NCBI GenBank assembly: GCA_003134595.1
Contig: PLBS01000135.1
Coordinates: 6,020 to 47,916 of the forward strand
Length of the DNA stretch: 41,897 nt
Direction of reading: 5' to 3'
From: Gallionella sp.
GTDB taxonomy: Bacteria; Pseudomonadota; Gammaproteobacteria; Burkholderiales; Gallionellaceae
Part shown: positions 30,601-38,313 of the stretch, one piece after another
How the letters are laid out: each line of letters opens with the position of its first letter
Numbering within the stretch: the stretch's first letter is position 1
Notes under the pieces: model-generated
The model's database searches: none
What the model was told of the DNA's origin: nothing
What the model saw: the letters and a program-made list of their open reading frames with translations, nothing else
Position numbers and translations under genes: made by a program

Positions 30601-33276
30601 TACAGTGTGTGCCGTATTGGTTTTCGCGCCGTCATAATACAGCGGGCTGACATCCTCGCCGTTCAGTTTCAGCTTGGCGACCTGACCGGGAGCAAGTTTC
30701 ACCGCAGCCTTGATGGCGGGCAGATTCGGATGGAAACTTTCCTGAGGATGCAGCCATTCAGTGCCGGGTTGCGCAGTTGACAACCATGCTTCGTCGTAAG
30801 GCAGGATTTCCACCAGGTGCGTCGGGTCTTCGTCCGGCGTTTTGGCAGGCCTCAAGTCGGCAGCTTCCACCGCCACCTTGGCAGATGTTTCAGCACTGGC
30901 AGGCGCATGATCGACCAGAGTGACGGACGCGACGGGAAGGCTTTGTGCGGCACGGTTCGGCGGGGTGAAGCGCACCATCGACTTGATCGTCGCGTTTGGC
31001 GCAACGTCTGCAACTTCAAACGAGTATTGATCCTGCCAACTGGCCGAATGCGCCTTGCTGCGGAAGATCAGCGCGGTGTCTGCGCTATCCGGATCGGCGA
31101 TAGCCGCGCCATTCAGTTTCGAGCTACCCGGAATGTATTTCGCGTATCCCGGCAATATCACGGTAGCCGAGTACCCCGTCACGGCGGCGCTGCTGATCAA
31201 TTTTAATGACATGAGAGTCTTGTCATCCGCCGGTTGCGCGGCCAGGGTCTGCGTGATAAGCACTGTTTCAGGTGCTTTCTTTTGAACATAAAAATCGGCG
31301 CGCCATAAGCTGCCGCCGCGCAGATTCACGAATTGCGAATACTTGCGTCCCGCAAAGCGGCTGTTCTTTTCACAGGCGACCACTTCGTAATCCTTTGGCA
31401 ATGAATCCAGATCAAGCTGCACCACATGGGTGCCAGGGCGCACGTTGTCGATGTGCCAGCGACCTTCCTTGTCGGTCAGAATATAGGTGCCGTCCTCCAT
31501 TACGATGCGCGCATTTGCCAGACCCTTGTCGTCGTTTTCCACCTTGTCGTCGCAAGAGCCGTCAACCACGCGACCGATCAGGATAGCTTTATTGCTAAAT
31601 AAATCTTCGGTCACCAGCACGTCGGCACGCGCGGTGTTGGAGGTGATGCCGCCGCCGGTTGCGGCAGCAGTATTTTCCGCCGTGCCGGGATGTGCACCCG
31701 GCGTCACTTCCAGCACATAGTGGAGAATCGCTGCACCGGACGCAGCGATGGTATTGAGACTGAAGGTGAGCGTGCGCGCATCGGCGGAAATCAGCGGGTC
31801 GGGTATGGGCACACCATTTTGTCGCGCCGAACCTTTTTTGTAACGGAAACCGGGCGGCGTATGGTCGGCAACCTGTGCGCCTGCCATCGCTAACGTCGCA
31901 CTATTGTTGGTAATAGTCAGGGTGTAGGGAACGAACTCACCAATGCCGACCTGGGCTATATCGGCGGACTTCTGGATGGTCATGGTCGTGGCGCCGGAGT
32001 CCACGGGAATATCTATATGCAGCACCGGACCGGTCAGCGAGAACACGCCGCCATAAGAGCCGCCGGGTGTAGCACCGGGGTTGCCAAAAATGACTGGCGT
32101 TTCGCTTGGTATCGTACTGATAACCGGCAAGCTGGCAGCCATTACAGCGGAGGGGAAGAAGTGCCCGACGGGTGGGGTAACGATGAACTTGTAGCTGCCA
32201 GCGGCTACCAGCGGGAAGCGGAAGCCACCCGCAATCATCGTGGCATCGCAATTTGTGGGCGAGTCGGAGGTAACGGGTTGTGTCAGTTTGGTCACACCGT
32301 CATCGCAATATACCGTAGCGGGCAGGCCAGTCAGCGTGTTGATCAGACTAACCTTCGCGCCACTAACCGGCGCGCCTGATGCGGAATCAAATACGATGCC
32401 GTAGGGGTCGATCAGCGCACTGGAAGTGCTGGATATGGTAGATGCACCGAGAGGACAGTTGATGGTGACGTTTTTGTATACACCGGTGATTTTTTCATTG
32501 TCCGCCAAGAGGGTGATTTTGCCGTCATTGACGACCGGGGGGCCGGTAGCGGAGAAAACCGACTGTATCGCACCGATGAATACGCCAGTGGAGGGGCCGG
32601 TTTCAGTCAGTTGTATCACTTCGCTGTCGCCGTCGCTGGTAGTCAAGGTTACCGAGACAGTATCGGCCACAGCAGGATTGATGTTCGCATCGTAGCTGAC
32701 CACGCGCACAAAAATCGGCTCGTTGCGCGCGTAAACCGAAATCTGCTTGCCGGATGCATCGTTAAGCGGGGCGAGCCACAGGGTGGCTGGCAACGCCGCC
32801 GGTGTGGTGTTGCCCAGCGGAGCCAGCAGCGTTGGATTGGCCAGCGGGGTAAAAGGCCCTGTAAGCGAACCGCTGGACGAATATGCGCTCGCTGGCACCA
32901 TTATAGGGCTGGCGCTGGCGGGAGCCAGTGCGGCGGACGGAAAGCCTTGCAACAGCTCAATTTTCACCCCGATGGATATACAAGCAGCGGTGTTGAGCAC
33001 GGCTGTGCCAGTCGTGTTTACTGTAGTGGACGCGGGGCTCGCACCGATCTGGTAAGTTGCCGTCGCGGTATTGCTGATTGGCGTATTCGGTGGGGTCGCC
33101 GCGAACGCCACAGCGCTTATGCCTAGCAGTGTTGCAAACGCGAACGCCTTTTGCTGAACACAAGAAGTGCTCAGTAAAAGGCGGGCTGGCCTTGTGGCCA
33201 ACCTGCCAAAAACATCCCCTGCCGCACGGCGTACCGTGCGGGTCGGGGATGGGCTAATTGTCAAACAATCAAGCAC
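27652..33276 (-). CDS. DUF11-containing giant outer-membrane beta-barrel protein
   Basis: Up to 1874 residues. After a signal-like segment (AFATLLGISAVAFA) comes an ISNTATATYQIG domain shared with the two smaller DUF11 proteins. Next are a VSYDANINPAVADTVSVTLTT domain with GPSTGVFIGAI (about 190-300), a DUF11 module (about 430-560), a carboxypeptidase-regulatory/SpaA-like fold (NARIVMEDGTYILTDKEGRW, about 585-635), further beta-rich domains, and from about 1080 to the end an alternating aromatic pattern typical of an outer-membrane barrel (GDYLLTLAYDT, RLYVKLERKQFYAMFGDYDTG, YITLRMKVD). The GTG start at 33276 lacks a ribosome-binding site and lies before a strong hairpin; TTG 33201 is another option. 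It is likely the membrane platform of the operon. Confidence 0.8.
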   Translation of the reverse strand: MLDCLTISPSPTRTVRRAAGDVFGRLATRPARLLLSTSCVQQKAFAFATLLGISAVAFAATPPNTPISNTATATYQIGASPASTTVNTTGTAVLNTAACISIGVKIELLQGFPSAALAPASASPIMVPASAYSSSGSLTGPFTPLANPTLLAPLGNTTPAALPATLWLAPLNDASGKQISVYARNEPIFVRVVSYDANINPAVADTVSVTLTTSDGDSEVIQLTETGPSTGVFIGAIQSVFSATGPPVVNDGKITLLADNEKITGVYKNVTINCPLGASTISSTSSALIDPYGIVFDSASGAPVSGAKVSLINTLTGLPATVYCDDGVTKLTQPVTSDSPTNCDATMIAGGFRFPLVAAGSYKFIVTPPVGHFFPSAVMAASLPVISTIPSETPVIFGNPGATPGGSYGGVFSLTGPVLHIDIPVDSGATTMTIQKSADIAQVGIGEFVPYTLTITNNSATLAMAGAQVADHTPPGFRYKKGSARQNGVPIPDPLISADARTLTFSLNTIAASGAAILHYVLEVTPGAHPGTAENTAAATGGGITSNTARADVLVTEDLFSNKAILIGRVVDGSCDDKVENDDKGLANARIVMEDGTYILTDKEGRWHIDNVRPGTHVVQLDLDSLPKDYEVVACEKNSRFAGRKYSQFVNLRGGSLWRADFYVQKKAPETVLITQTLAAQPADDKTLMSLKLISSAAVTGYSATVILPGYAKYIPGSSKLNGAAIADPDSADTALIFRSKAHSASWQDQYSFEVADVAPNATIKSMVRFTPPNRAAQSLPVASVTLVDHAPASAETSAKVAVEAADLRPAKTPDEDPTHLVEILPYDEAWLSTAQPGTEWLHPQESFHPNLPAIKAAVKLAPGQVAKLKLNGEDVSPLYYDGAKTNTAHTVSLASWSGIHIKDGDNQLELIITDASGKEVSRTMRKIHFATTPDHVEFVPQQSRLVADGKTRPMLAVRFLDKDGYPVRRGLNGDFMLNDPYRSYDRREGIDREPLTGRVGGKARYEIMSDGLAMIELEPTTQTGEAVLNFQFNDTRAHEVRAWLEPGQRDWILVGFGEGTLGQKTLSGNIQALQAADADQQLFDNNKLAFYAKGSIRGDYLLTLAYDTAKQTGNSLLKQAVDPTQYYTLYADATQANFDAASSGRLYVKLERKQFYAMFGDYDTGLTVTELSRYSRTLNGVKSEYKGEKVGYNAFATVTAQAYVKDEIMGNGTSGVYKLSRGNLVINSDKVRLETRDRFQSQIIVSIQTLTRYLDYDIDYGTTNSQATLTFREPIAARDSNFNPTYIIAEYESADPSDQKATFGGRGSYKPAKGLEIGATVVHDGTVGASGNLEGVDTTYQLTDKTRVHAELAATNTNLAGVPTSGSAMLADVSHHEEQWDSKVYMSEQTGGFGMGQQAASENDTRKYGADARFNLSDTSQFLGQTYLQSNLTNGAQTSLIEGKVNDRISDALSAYYGARSSQDQSAGINSQSNQLIGGTAYTMMDRRLTLTSDAAVGNSAGSVTMPNRLILGTDYKVTEQSKVFVKQEFARGDQIAANTTSAGIRTQPWMNNEMSASVGDNITNDAERMYANLGMVQRWQINEHWQTNFSVDRSQTLHNSAAAPLNINTPLPSGSMPLPTGEMSDYTATAVGAAYHEKMWSCDGRIEIRNSSIDQQRNLQLGMQRNLDQGRTMAAGYTLRMAYGATGDTRNADLRVSYAFRPNDSRWVWLDRLDYITQTSQTTSSSINGAKLVNNLNTNFMPSRHTQISLQYGSKYVLDTIDSTDYKGYTDLIGTEIRHDLTQDWDIGTYGSVMRSLNAGVHNYGLGASVGYKVVDNMWLSVGYNVLGLSDRDFAGAAYQARGPYITLRMKVDQDTFGLNKGKEIVRPMTPE
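33214..33250 (-). terminator. Strong hairpin at the 5' end of the barrel gene (possible attenuator)
   Basis: CCGCACGG and CCGTGCGG pair around CGTA, extended by ATCCCC/GGGGAT at the base. On the minus strand TTTTT follows after ATG. A second hairpin (GGCTGGCC/GGCCAACC, 33184-33203) adjoins it. Both lie between the 400-codon DUF11 gene and the signal peptide of the barrel protein, so they may attenuate transcription, stabilise mRNA or be a repeat that landed on the original start. Confidence 0.55.
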
Positions 33277-33304
33277 GGTTATACACGGTTATAAAGGTCG
33301 TTGC

Positions 33305-34483
33305 TTATTGCACGATCGCGTTGAAATAAACCGTGACGACGCTATTGACCGGCAGAACGCCACCAGCAATGACGAGAGTGGGACTTGCTAAAGTGGCATA
33401 GTTGATGCTGACAGTACCGCCTGCACCAGCCGTAGCAGTCGCCCCGGCAGTCGTTGCTTGCGCTGCCAGGCCAGGTGCCGCATAGGGGGAGGTGGTGGTA
33501 CCTGTGGCACCTACCGCAGCGAACCCGGTGGTCGCTGAAAGTTGCACACCAGTAGCACTGGTACATGCTGCACCGGCTCCGGCACCGCTAATCAGCTTTG
33601 GCTCCCAAGCCAGCGAACCAGCCAACGCATCGGTGACCGAAGTCAGGGTTGCCGAAGAAGCAGCGGTCGCAGCATTGGTGATCGTGATCGCGTATTGCAC
33701 TACTGCACCCGGGATGTTCTTCGGGTTGGTAGAGCCGTTAAACGGATCGCACAGCACCGTTACGGTTTTTGTCACGCTGAGGATAGACGAACCTATTGAG
33801 TAGGTGGCACTTGCGGAATGTTTACCGTCCGTAACTGCGTCAATCGAGCCCGCAGTGTCAGCAAATACCACGTCTACACCGGCCGTATTTGCGCCGGCTG
33901 TCGCTGTGGTTACGACAGTCGTACCTGCGTTTACAGTTTGTGCCTGGAGGTTAAATAACGCAGTTTGACCGTTAGTCGCACCTGCCGGTGTGTCGGCAAT
34001 GATCAGGACCTTGAGGGTGCCACCAGCGACAACGTCGCCGAAGGTGCTCGCATCCACGTAGGCTGTGTCACCCGCGTCCCATATGCCGTTACCATTAACG
34101 TCCAGGTAGATGGCCACGTTGGACATGGTCACAATGGTGGCCGCACCCGCATTGGCCGTCAGCGCATAGCGCTGGGTCGTATTACCCAAGTTGGTCACGG
34201 TGTATGCCAGGGCCTGTTTGGTGGTACCCGGGACCGTGGTCAAGTTGACCGGCGTTCCTACGGTCAGGTTGACCTTGTTATCCACCGTAAACGTCGAGGC
34301 GGCGGAGGTAATACCGGTTTGGGCAACGCCGCTGACGCTATATGACAGTGTGGCGGTGTTACTGATGACGGTGCCGGACGCGGTGCCTACAGCCAGCGCG
34401 CTTTGCGACACCAAACCAAACAACGCCGCACCGGCCAACAGTGCGACGAGCTTGGAAGATATGCTCGTTTTGATATATTTCAT
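33305..34483 (-). CDS. Exported DUF11-like protein
   Basis: 392 residues from ATG 34483, preceded by GGAG; an upstream in-frame start is less likely. A signal peptide (LVALLAGAALFGLVSQSALA) is followed by the SGTVISNTATLSYSVSG domain and a beta-sandwich with VTNLGNTTQRYALT. The acidic loop DVNGNGIWDAGD resembles a calcium-binding EF-hand-like or dockerin-like loop. NTAGVDVVFADTAGS precedes a DUF11 module (SVTKTVTVLCDP...GAVVQYAITITN). It is a paralogue of the 372-residue protein at 35218-36336, with the same order of motifs. No anchor is seen, so it is probably secreted or held by partners. Confidence 0.8.
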   Translation of the reverse strand: MKYIKTSISSKLVALLAGAALFGLVSQSALAVGTASGTVISNTATLSYSVSGVAQTGITSAASTFTVDNKVNLTVGTPVNLTTVPGTTKQALAYTVTNLGNTTQRYALTANAGAATIVTMSNVAIYLDVNGNGIWDAGDTAYVDASTFGDVVAGGTLKVLIIADTPAGATNGQTALFNLQAQTVNAGTTVVTTATAGANTAGVDVVFADTAGSIDAVTDGKHSASATYSIGSSILSVTKTVTVLCDPFNGSTNPKNIPGAVVQYAITITNAATAASSATLTSVTDALAGSLAWEPKLISGAGAGAACTSATGVQLSATTGFAAVGATGTTTSPYAAPGLAAQATTAGATATAGAGGTVSINYATLASPTLVIAGGVLPVNSVVTVYFNAIVQ

Positions 34484-34507
34484 TTTGTTTCTCCTTAAAA
34501 AATTCAA

Positions 34508-34704
34508 CTAAAAAATGACCACTAAGAAATTTACTATTCATTGCAAAAAACTTTTACAAAAACTTGCCATTCAGGGCGGGCCTGCACCAGTTGTCAGACC
34601 CCGCTCGGAAAACGGCGAACGGATCCACGGGGGATCCGTCATTGGCTCGGGCATCACGAAACGCCCGGGATAACTTGAATAAGAAAAATTCATGGTTCAG
34701 TTCG
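34508..34704 (-). other. Structured intergenic leader inside the DUF11 operon
   Basis: This 197-base gap is the longest in the operon. Read on the minus strand it holds ACGGATCC/GGATCCGT (34619-34639), GGGCGTTTCGTGATGCCC (about 34650-34667) and GC-rich complements near 34574-34600, then an AT-rich stretch before the ribosome-binding site of the next gene. It could be a riboregulator, a processing site or a degenerate repeat. No known riboswitch family could be matched by eye. Confidence 0.4.
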
Positions 34705-35202
34705 CTATTTGATTACCGCACGAAATCCGACTTCGCCGGATTTTCCGGCCGCCAGTTGCCCTTTATAAATCCAGCGGATGTGTGTGTATTCCCTGGGTAG
34801 TGCGGTGCGTTCTTTACCTTCAGCATCATTGATCTTCAACTCTTCGGCATGGCCGAACTTTTTGCCGCCATCCACTGAGAACAGAATTTCACAATCCTTG
34901 CCGAATGCGCTGCCCGCCTTGTATTCGCTGTCGTTCGGGATGGGATTGTTGATGACGATGTTGCTGGCCGGTTTGTTGATGACGTTTTCGAATGTGTTGG
35001 TGTAGATCACCTCGGTGCCCGGAATGGCCTTGTCGGGAAGGGTGCGTTTGAGTGTCTTTTTGCCGTCCTTGCCGATTACTTCGACTTCGATTTGGGCAGT
35101 GCTCGATATCTTGATGGCCCCGTCTGCCGCTAGCGCGCTTGACGAAAAGCTGCCCAGCAAGGCGAGCAGGGTGGTGGTGAGCAATAAACGAGAAATACGC
35201 AT
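34705..35202 (-). CDS. Small exported DUF11-like protein
   Basis: 165 residues from ATG 35202, with AAGGAGG directly upstream, overlapping the tail of the preceding gene's spacer. A signal peptide (RLLLTTTLLALLGSFSSSALA) precedes one compact domain: EVEVIGKDGKKTLKRTLPDKAIPGTEVIYTNTFENV, VINNPIPNDSEY, CEILFSVDGGKKF, RWIYKGQLAAGKSGEVGFRAVIK. This is the single-repeat DUF11-like form (uncharacterised repeat with a conditional N-term), with more Lys and Asp than its neighbours. It starts 15 bp after the previous gene, so the two are co-translated. It could be a minor subunit or cap of the surface assembly. Confidence 0.78.
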   Translation of the reverse strand: MRISRLLLTTTLLALLGSFSSSALAADGAIKISSTAQIEVEVIGKDGKKTLKRTLPDKAIPGTEVIYTNTFENVINKPASNIVINNPIPNDSEYKAGSAFGKDCEILFSVDGGKKFGHAEELKINDAEGKERTALPREYTHIRWIYKGQLAAGKSGEVGFRAVIK

Positions 35203-35217
35203 AGCGGCCTCCTTCAA

Positions 35218-36336
35218 TCAGTTAATCGTTGCGCGAAACGTGATGACAACATTCGCTGGAGCGGCAACATTCCCCAGCGAAACAGAAACGGTATTGGTGG
35301 TGAAATCCGCAAAATCTGTATCCGTATTCGTATCAGTTTTTGTAGCGGCAGGCTGCGGCGTGGTGCTCGTCCCGCAAGCTCCTCCCGTATAGGTGCCCGA
35401 AACGCAAGTTACCGTGATGCTGCCCGGCACGTAAGTGGTGTTGGCGGGCAGCGGGTCGGTAATCATCAGGTTGGTTGCAGTCCCGGTACCGGAGAGCACG
35501 ACTGCGATCTGGTAGGTCATCATCGCACCCGGCATCAGCACGGCTGTGCCATTCGGATCCAGTACGCTGGCAACTGACTTGGTTAACACCAAGTTCACGC
35601 CTTTGGCGAGGTATGCGGCGTACGCAGAATGCTTGGCATCGCGCGTGATGTCGCCCGTTGCCACGCCCTTGCTATCAACAAACACCACGTCCACACCGGC
35701 GGTATTCCCACCCAACGTGGCGACTAAAGCCGTCATTGTGGTGGGGACAACCGCAGTGGCAGTCAAACTGACCACCGATTGCTGGCCGTTGAGCACGGTT
35801 CCCGGAAGGTTGGCAACGATAAACACTGTCTGGGAAGCGCCTGCGGCCAAAGTCAGGATGGACGTTGCAGTATCAATCACCGGGTCATAGGCACCGTTAG
35901 CATTCGAGTCAACAAATACCTGCAAACCGGTTGCACTAAAGTTGTTGGTCGTGAATGGTGCGGTACCGCCAGGTGCGGGGTTGCCTGAGGCCAATGCGGC
36001 AGTCAAATTAAAACCTTGTGGATCATTACCCAAATTGGTGACAGAGAAGGTGGTCACAGCTCCGATTTGCCCGATATTCACTGAAGTGGCCGATCCACTA
36101 ACTTCGGCAACGAGCAAATTTACCTTTTTGTCCACCAGGAACGACACGGTGTTGCTGGTCGCGGTGGAAGAGGGGTCGGCGCCGATCACGTATGTCAAGG
36201 TCGCCAGACTGGAAATGGTGGTTCCGGAAGGTGTGGCAGCAGCCCAGCTGATTTGCGGCGCAATCAGCAACAAACAAGCCCACACGCCGAGCAGGCGAGT
36301 GAGGGAGCGGGATTTTGGACGAGCAGAAAGTCGCAT
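35218..36336 (-). CDS. Exported DUF11-like protein, first gene of the surface operon
   Basis: 372 residues from ATG 36336 (AAAGGGG upstream). A twin-basic N-terminus (RLSARPKSRSLTRLLGVWACLLLIAPQISWA) forms a signal peptide. The mature part starts with SGTTISSLATLTYVIG, continues through FSVTNLGNDPQGFNLT, an acidic loop DSNANGAYDPVID, and NTAGVDVVFVDSKG, and ends with a DUF11 module (NLVLTKSVASVLDPNG...GAMMTYQIAV, LPANTTYVPGSITVTC). It is a paralogue of the 392-residue protein two genes downstream. It follows the sigma-54 type promoter with a leader of about 120 nt. Confidence 0.82.
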   Translation of the reverse strand: MRLSARPKSRSLTRLLGVWACLLLIAPQISWAAATPSGTTISSLATLTYVIGADPSSTATSNTVSFLVDKKVNLLVAEVSGSATSVNIGQIGAVTTFSVTNLGNDPQGFNLTAALASGNPAPGGTAPFTTNNFSATGLQVFVDSNANGAYDPVIDTATSILTLAAGASQTVFIVANLPGTVLNGQQSVVSLTATAVVPTTMTALVATLGGNTAGVDVVFVDSKGVATGDITRDAKHSAYAAYLAKGVNLVLTKSVASVLDPNGTAVLMPGAMMTYQIAVVLSGTGTATNLMITDPLPANTTYVPGSITVTCVSGTYTGGACGTSTTPQPAATKTDTNTDTDFADFTTNTVSVSLGNVAAPANVVITFRATIN

Positions 36337-36467
36337 GGATACCCCTTTGATTTTCAGCGTGTAGGGAAGGCTGCTAAAAACAAAGTTTTCGATCCGCTCG
36401 AGCAAATTTTTCTGATTTATCAAAGTGATGGTTTGAATTTATTGGAAATATTCATAATATTAACATG

Positions 36468-36483
36468 AGCATGGAACGTGCCA
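36468..36483 (-). promoter_or_regulatory. Sigma-54 (RpoN) type promoter for the DUF11 operon
   Basis: The minus strand reads TGGCACGTTCCATGCT. Against the -24/-12 consensus (TGGCACG, four bases, TTGCW) only one core position differs (ATGC for TTGC), and the GG and GC dinucleotides have the right spacing. The start of transcription would be near 36456, about 120 bases before the first gene. The bases just upstream (36484-36520) are very AT-rich, as expected for a bend or IHF site. The enhancer-binding activator is not encoded in the window. Confidence 0.7.
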
Positions 36484-36865
36484 GGATTATATTTTTATAA
36501 AAATTTAAAATTAAACAAGGTGATGGTGGTTATTTGTAATGTAGTTTTTAAGTACCGTGCAGGTGACTTGTTCTTGTTGACGAGATGCCGACTCGATTTG
36601 TTGAGAAAGTGTCGATGTCGATAAGGAGTAGGCGGAAATAAAAGAAGGGCGCAATTGAGTGTCCTTTTGGGGGTGTCCGGAAATTTGTGTAAGTCGCAGC
36701 TCACCGCAGCCACGTTGATGATGTCTGATCCTGCAAGAGCGATATCCGCACAATTAATTATGGTGTAATCAGCAAACAGTCAATCCACTCGCCTATCCAG
36801 CGGATGAGGGTTTTGGAGGCTGGAAAGTCGCATGGATGGATGATGGGTGGCTATTTGGAAATAAA
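36484..36865. other. Regulatory spacer upstream of the DUF11 operon
   Basis: No gene is supported in these 382 bases. The first 60 are AT-rich. The middle carries short repeats such as GTCGATGTCGATA near 36608, which could be activator sites for the sigma-54 promoter, but no clear paired palindrome is seen. The segment GAAAGTCGCATGGAT near 36822 repeats DNA at the start codon region of the first operon gene (36324-36338). Confidence 0.4.
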
Positions 36866-36893
36866 AAAGGACACCCGATGGTGTCCTTTTTCG
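36866..36893 (-). terminator. Terminator of the msrB-yciB-yciI-bolA-ppiC operon
   Basis: AAGGACACC and GGTGTCCTT pair around a four-base loop with T runs on both sides, so it can work in both directions. It lies 28 bp after the parvulin gene stop on the minus strand. Confidence 0.85.
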
Positions 36894-36920
36894 CTATTGA
36901 TGGTGACCAGTCGTCACTCG

Positions 36921-37709
36921 TCACTCAATCTTGGCTTTGCTGCGCAGGTCGGCAATATATTCCTGGATGGATTGCTGCTGCAGGCGTTGTAGAATTTGTG
37001 GTTTGAGTTCTTCAAACGATGGTACTTTCAGGTCGCGCACATCATCCAGCTTGATGATATGCCAGCCGAACTGCGATTTCACCGGCTCTTTGGTGTAGGT
37101 GCCTTTTTTCAGGCTGAGCAGGGCGTTGGCAAAAGGCGGAACGAAGTTGCTCGGTACCGCCCAGCCCAATGAGCCGCCTTTTTCTGCGGAACCGGCATCT
37201 TTGGATTTTGCTTTGGCGATCTTGTCGAACTTGCCCTTCTTGCCGAGCTGCGCGATGATGGCTTTGGCTTCATCTTCGGTCTCCACCAGGATGTGGCGCA
37301 CGTTGTATTCACTTTTGCCGAGATTGACTTTCAGCTTGTCATATTCCAGCTTGAGTTGATCGTCGCTGATCTGGTGATTCTTGGCATAGTCTTGCACGAA
37401 TGCGCTGACCAGCACCGATTGCACGGCCAGTTCGGATTGTTGGATGACCTCGGGATCCTTCTCCAGTCCCATTTTTTTCGCTTCCTGCGCCAGCACCTCG
37501 AGACTGATCATGTCTTCACGGATCGCCTTGCGCAGCTCGGGGGTGTCTGCCTGTCCTTGTGTGCCGGCGATTTTGACGCGAAGGTCCACCCGAGCTTGCG
37601 GAATGGAAACGCCATTCACCAAGGCGGCGGATTTGTCCTCGGCAAAAGCCGGGTTAACCGCCAGAGCGCTTAATATTGCCAGTGCTGCAAATTTTCCAGT
37701 TTTCAACAT
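36921..37709 (-). CDS. Parvulin-type peptidyl-prolyl cis-trans isomerase
   Basis: 262 residues with a signal peptide (LAILSALAVNPAFA), so it is periplasmic. An N-terminal SurA-like helical region (residues 30-125) precedes one PpiC domain (about 133-225): EYNVRHILVETEDEA, GGSLGWAVPSNFVPPFANAL, VKSQFGWHIIKLDD. Such enzymes speed proline isomerisation and help fold outer-membrane proteins. It is the last gene of the msrB-yciB-yciI-bolA cluster, an arrangement common in betaproteobacteria. The start has a typical short N-terminal Lys. Confidence 0.9.
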   Translation of the reverse strand: MLKTGKFAALAILSALAVNPAFAEDKSAALVNGVSIPQARVDLRVKIAGTQGQADTPELRKAIREDMISLEVLAQEAKKMGLEKDPEVIQQSELAVQSVLVSAFVQDYAKNHQISDDQLKLEYDKLKVNLGKSEYNVRHILVETEDEAKAIIAQLGKKGKFDKIAKAKSKDAGSAEKGGSLGWAVPSNFVPPFANALLSLKKGTYTKEPVKSQFGWHIIKLDDVRDLKVPSFEELKPQILQRLQQQSIQEYIADLRSKAKIE

Positions 37710-37747
37710 GCTGAGTCCTCTTCAGTAAATAAATTAAAAATTGACAA

Positions 37748-38014
37748 TCAAATTTCATCGGGCGTATGCGCCTGTATGGTGAGTGCGTGTATTTCGCGCT
37801 TCATCAACTCGCCCAGCGCGGAATATATCATACGGTGACGTGTAACCGTATTGTTGCCGTCAAACTGCGCCGAGACGATGTGCAGCACATAATGTCCGCC
37901 GCCGTCTCGCGCACCGGCATGTCCGGCGTGTTTCCGGCTTTCGTCGATAATTTCCAAAATCGTCGGATTAAGCACGGCAAGTCGCGCGCACATTTTTTTT
38001 TGACATTCATTCAT
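37748..38014 (-). CDS. bolA: BolA family protein
   Basis: 88 residues. The BolA core is visible: [39 protein letters not shown], then [29 protein letters not shown]. BolA proteins partner monothiol glutaredoxins and take part in iron-sulfur and stress responses. The Cys/His ligands used with glutaredoxin appear as the His in KHAGHAG and the His in EIHALTIQA. It overlaps the yciI stop by 4 bp (ATGA), so translation is coupled. Met8 is an alternative start. Confidence 0.9.
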   Translation of the reverse strand: MNECQKKMCARLAVLNPTILEIIDESRKHAGHAGARDGGGHYVLHIVSAQFDGNNTVTRHRMIYSALGELMKREIHALTIQAHTPDEI

Positions 38015-38313
38015 TGCGGAAATGTTTTTCTGAACGGCTGCACACGAACTTCAGCATATACCCCGGCCGTTGCGTAAGGGTCGGCTTTCGCCCAGTCTTG
38101 AGCGGCTGGCAATGAAGTAAATTCGGCCACGATCAGGCTGCCGGTGAATCCCGCCACGCCCGGATCAACGGCATCCACGGCAGGGAAAGGGCCGGCCAGC
38201 AGCAGGCGACACTGGTTCTGCAGTTCTTGCAAGCGCGCAATATGTGCGGGTCGAGCCGCCATGCGCTTGTCCAAGCTATTTGGCACGTCCTGACCGATGA
38301 TTGCGTACCACAT
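38011..38313 (-). CDS. yciI: YciI family protein
   Basis: 100 residues in the YciI-like ferredoxin fold: [74 protein letters not shown]. The conserved His/Asp pair of the family sits in RPAHIARL and ADPYA. The cytosolic function is not established. It overlaps yciB by one base (TGATG) and bolA by four, which fixes the start. Confidence 0.9.
   Translation of the reverse strand: MWYAIIGQDVPNSLDKRMAARPAHIARLQELQNQCRLLLAGPFPAVDAVDPGVAGFTGSLIVAEFTSLPAAQDWAKADPYATAGVYAEVRVQPFRKTFPQ

Noticed and set aside
34560-34680. Cyclic-di-GMP or other riboswitch in the leader of the 392-residue DUF11 gene
   Set aside because: GC-rich hairpins exist, but the conserved bases of the known c-di-GMP classes could not be placed.
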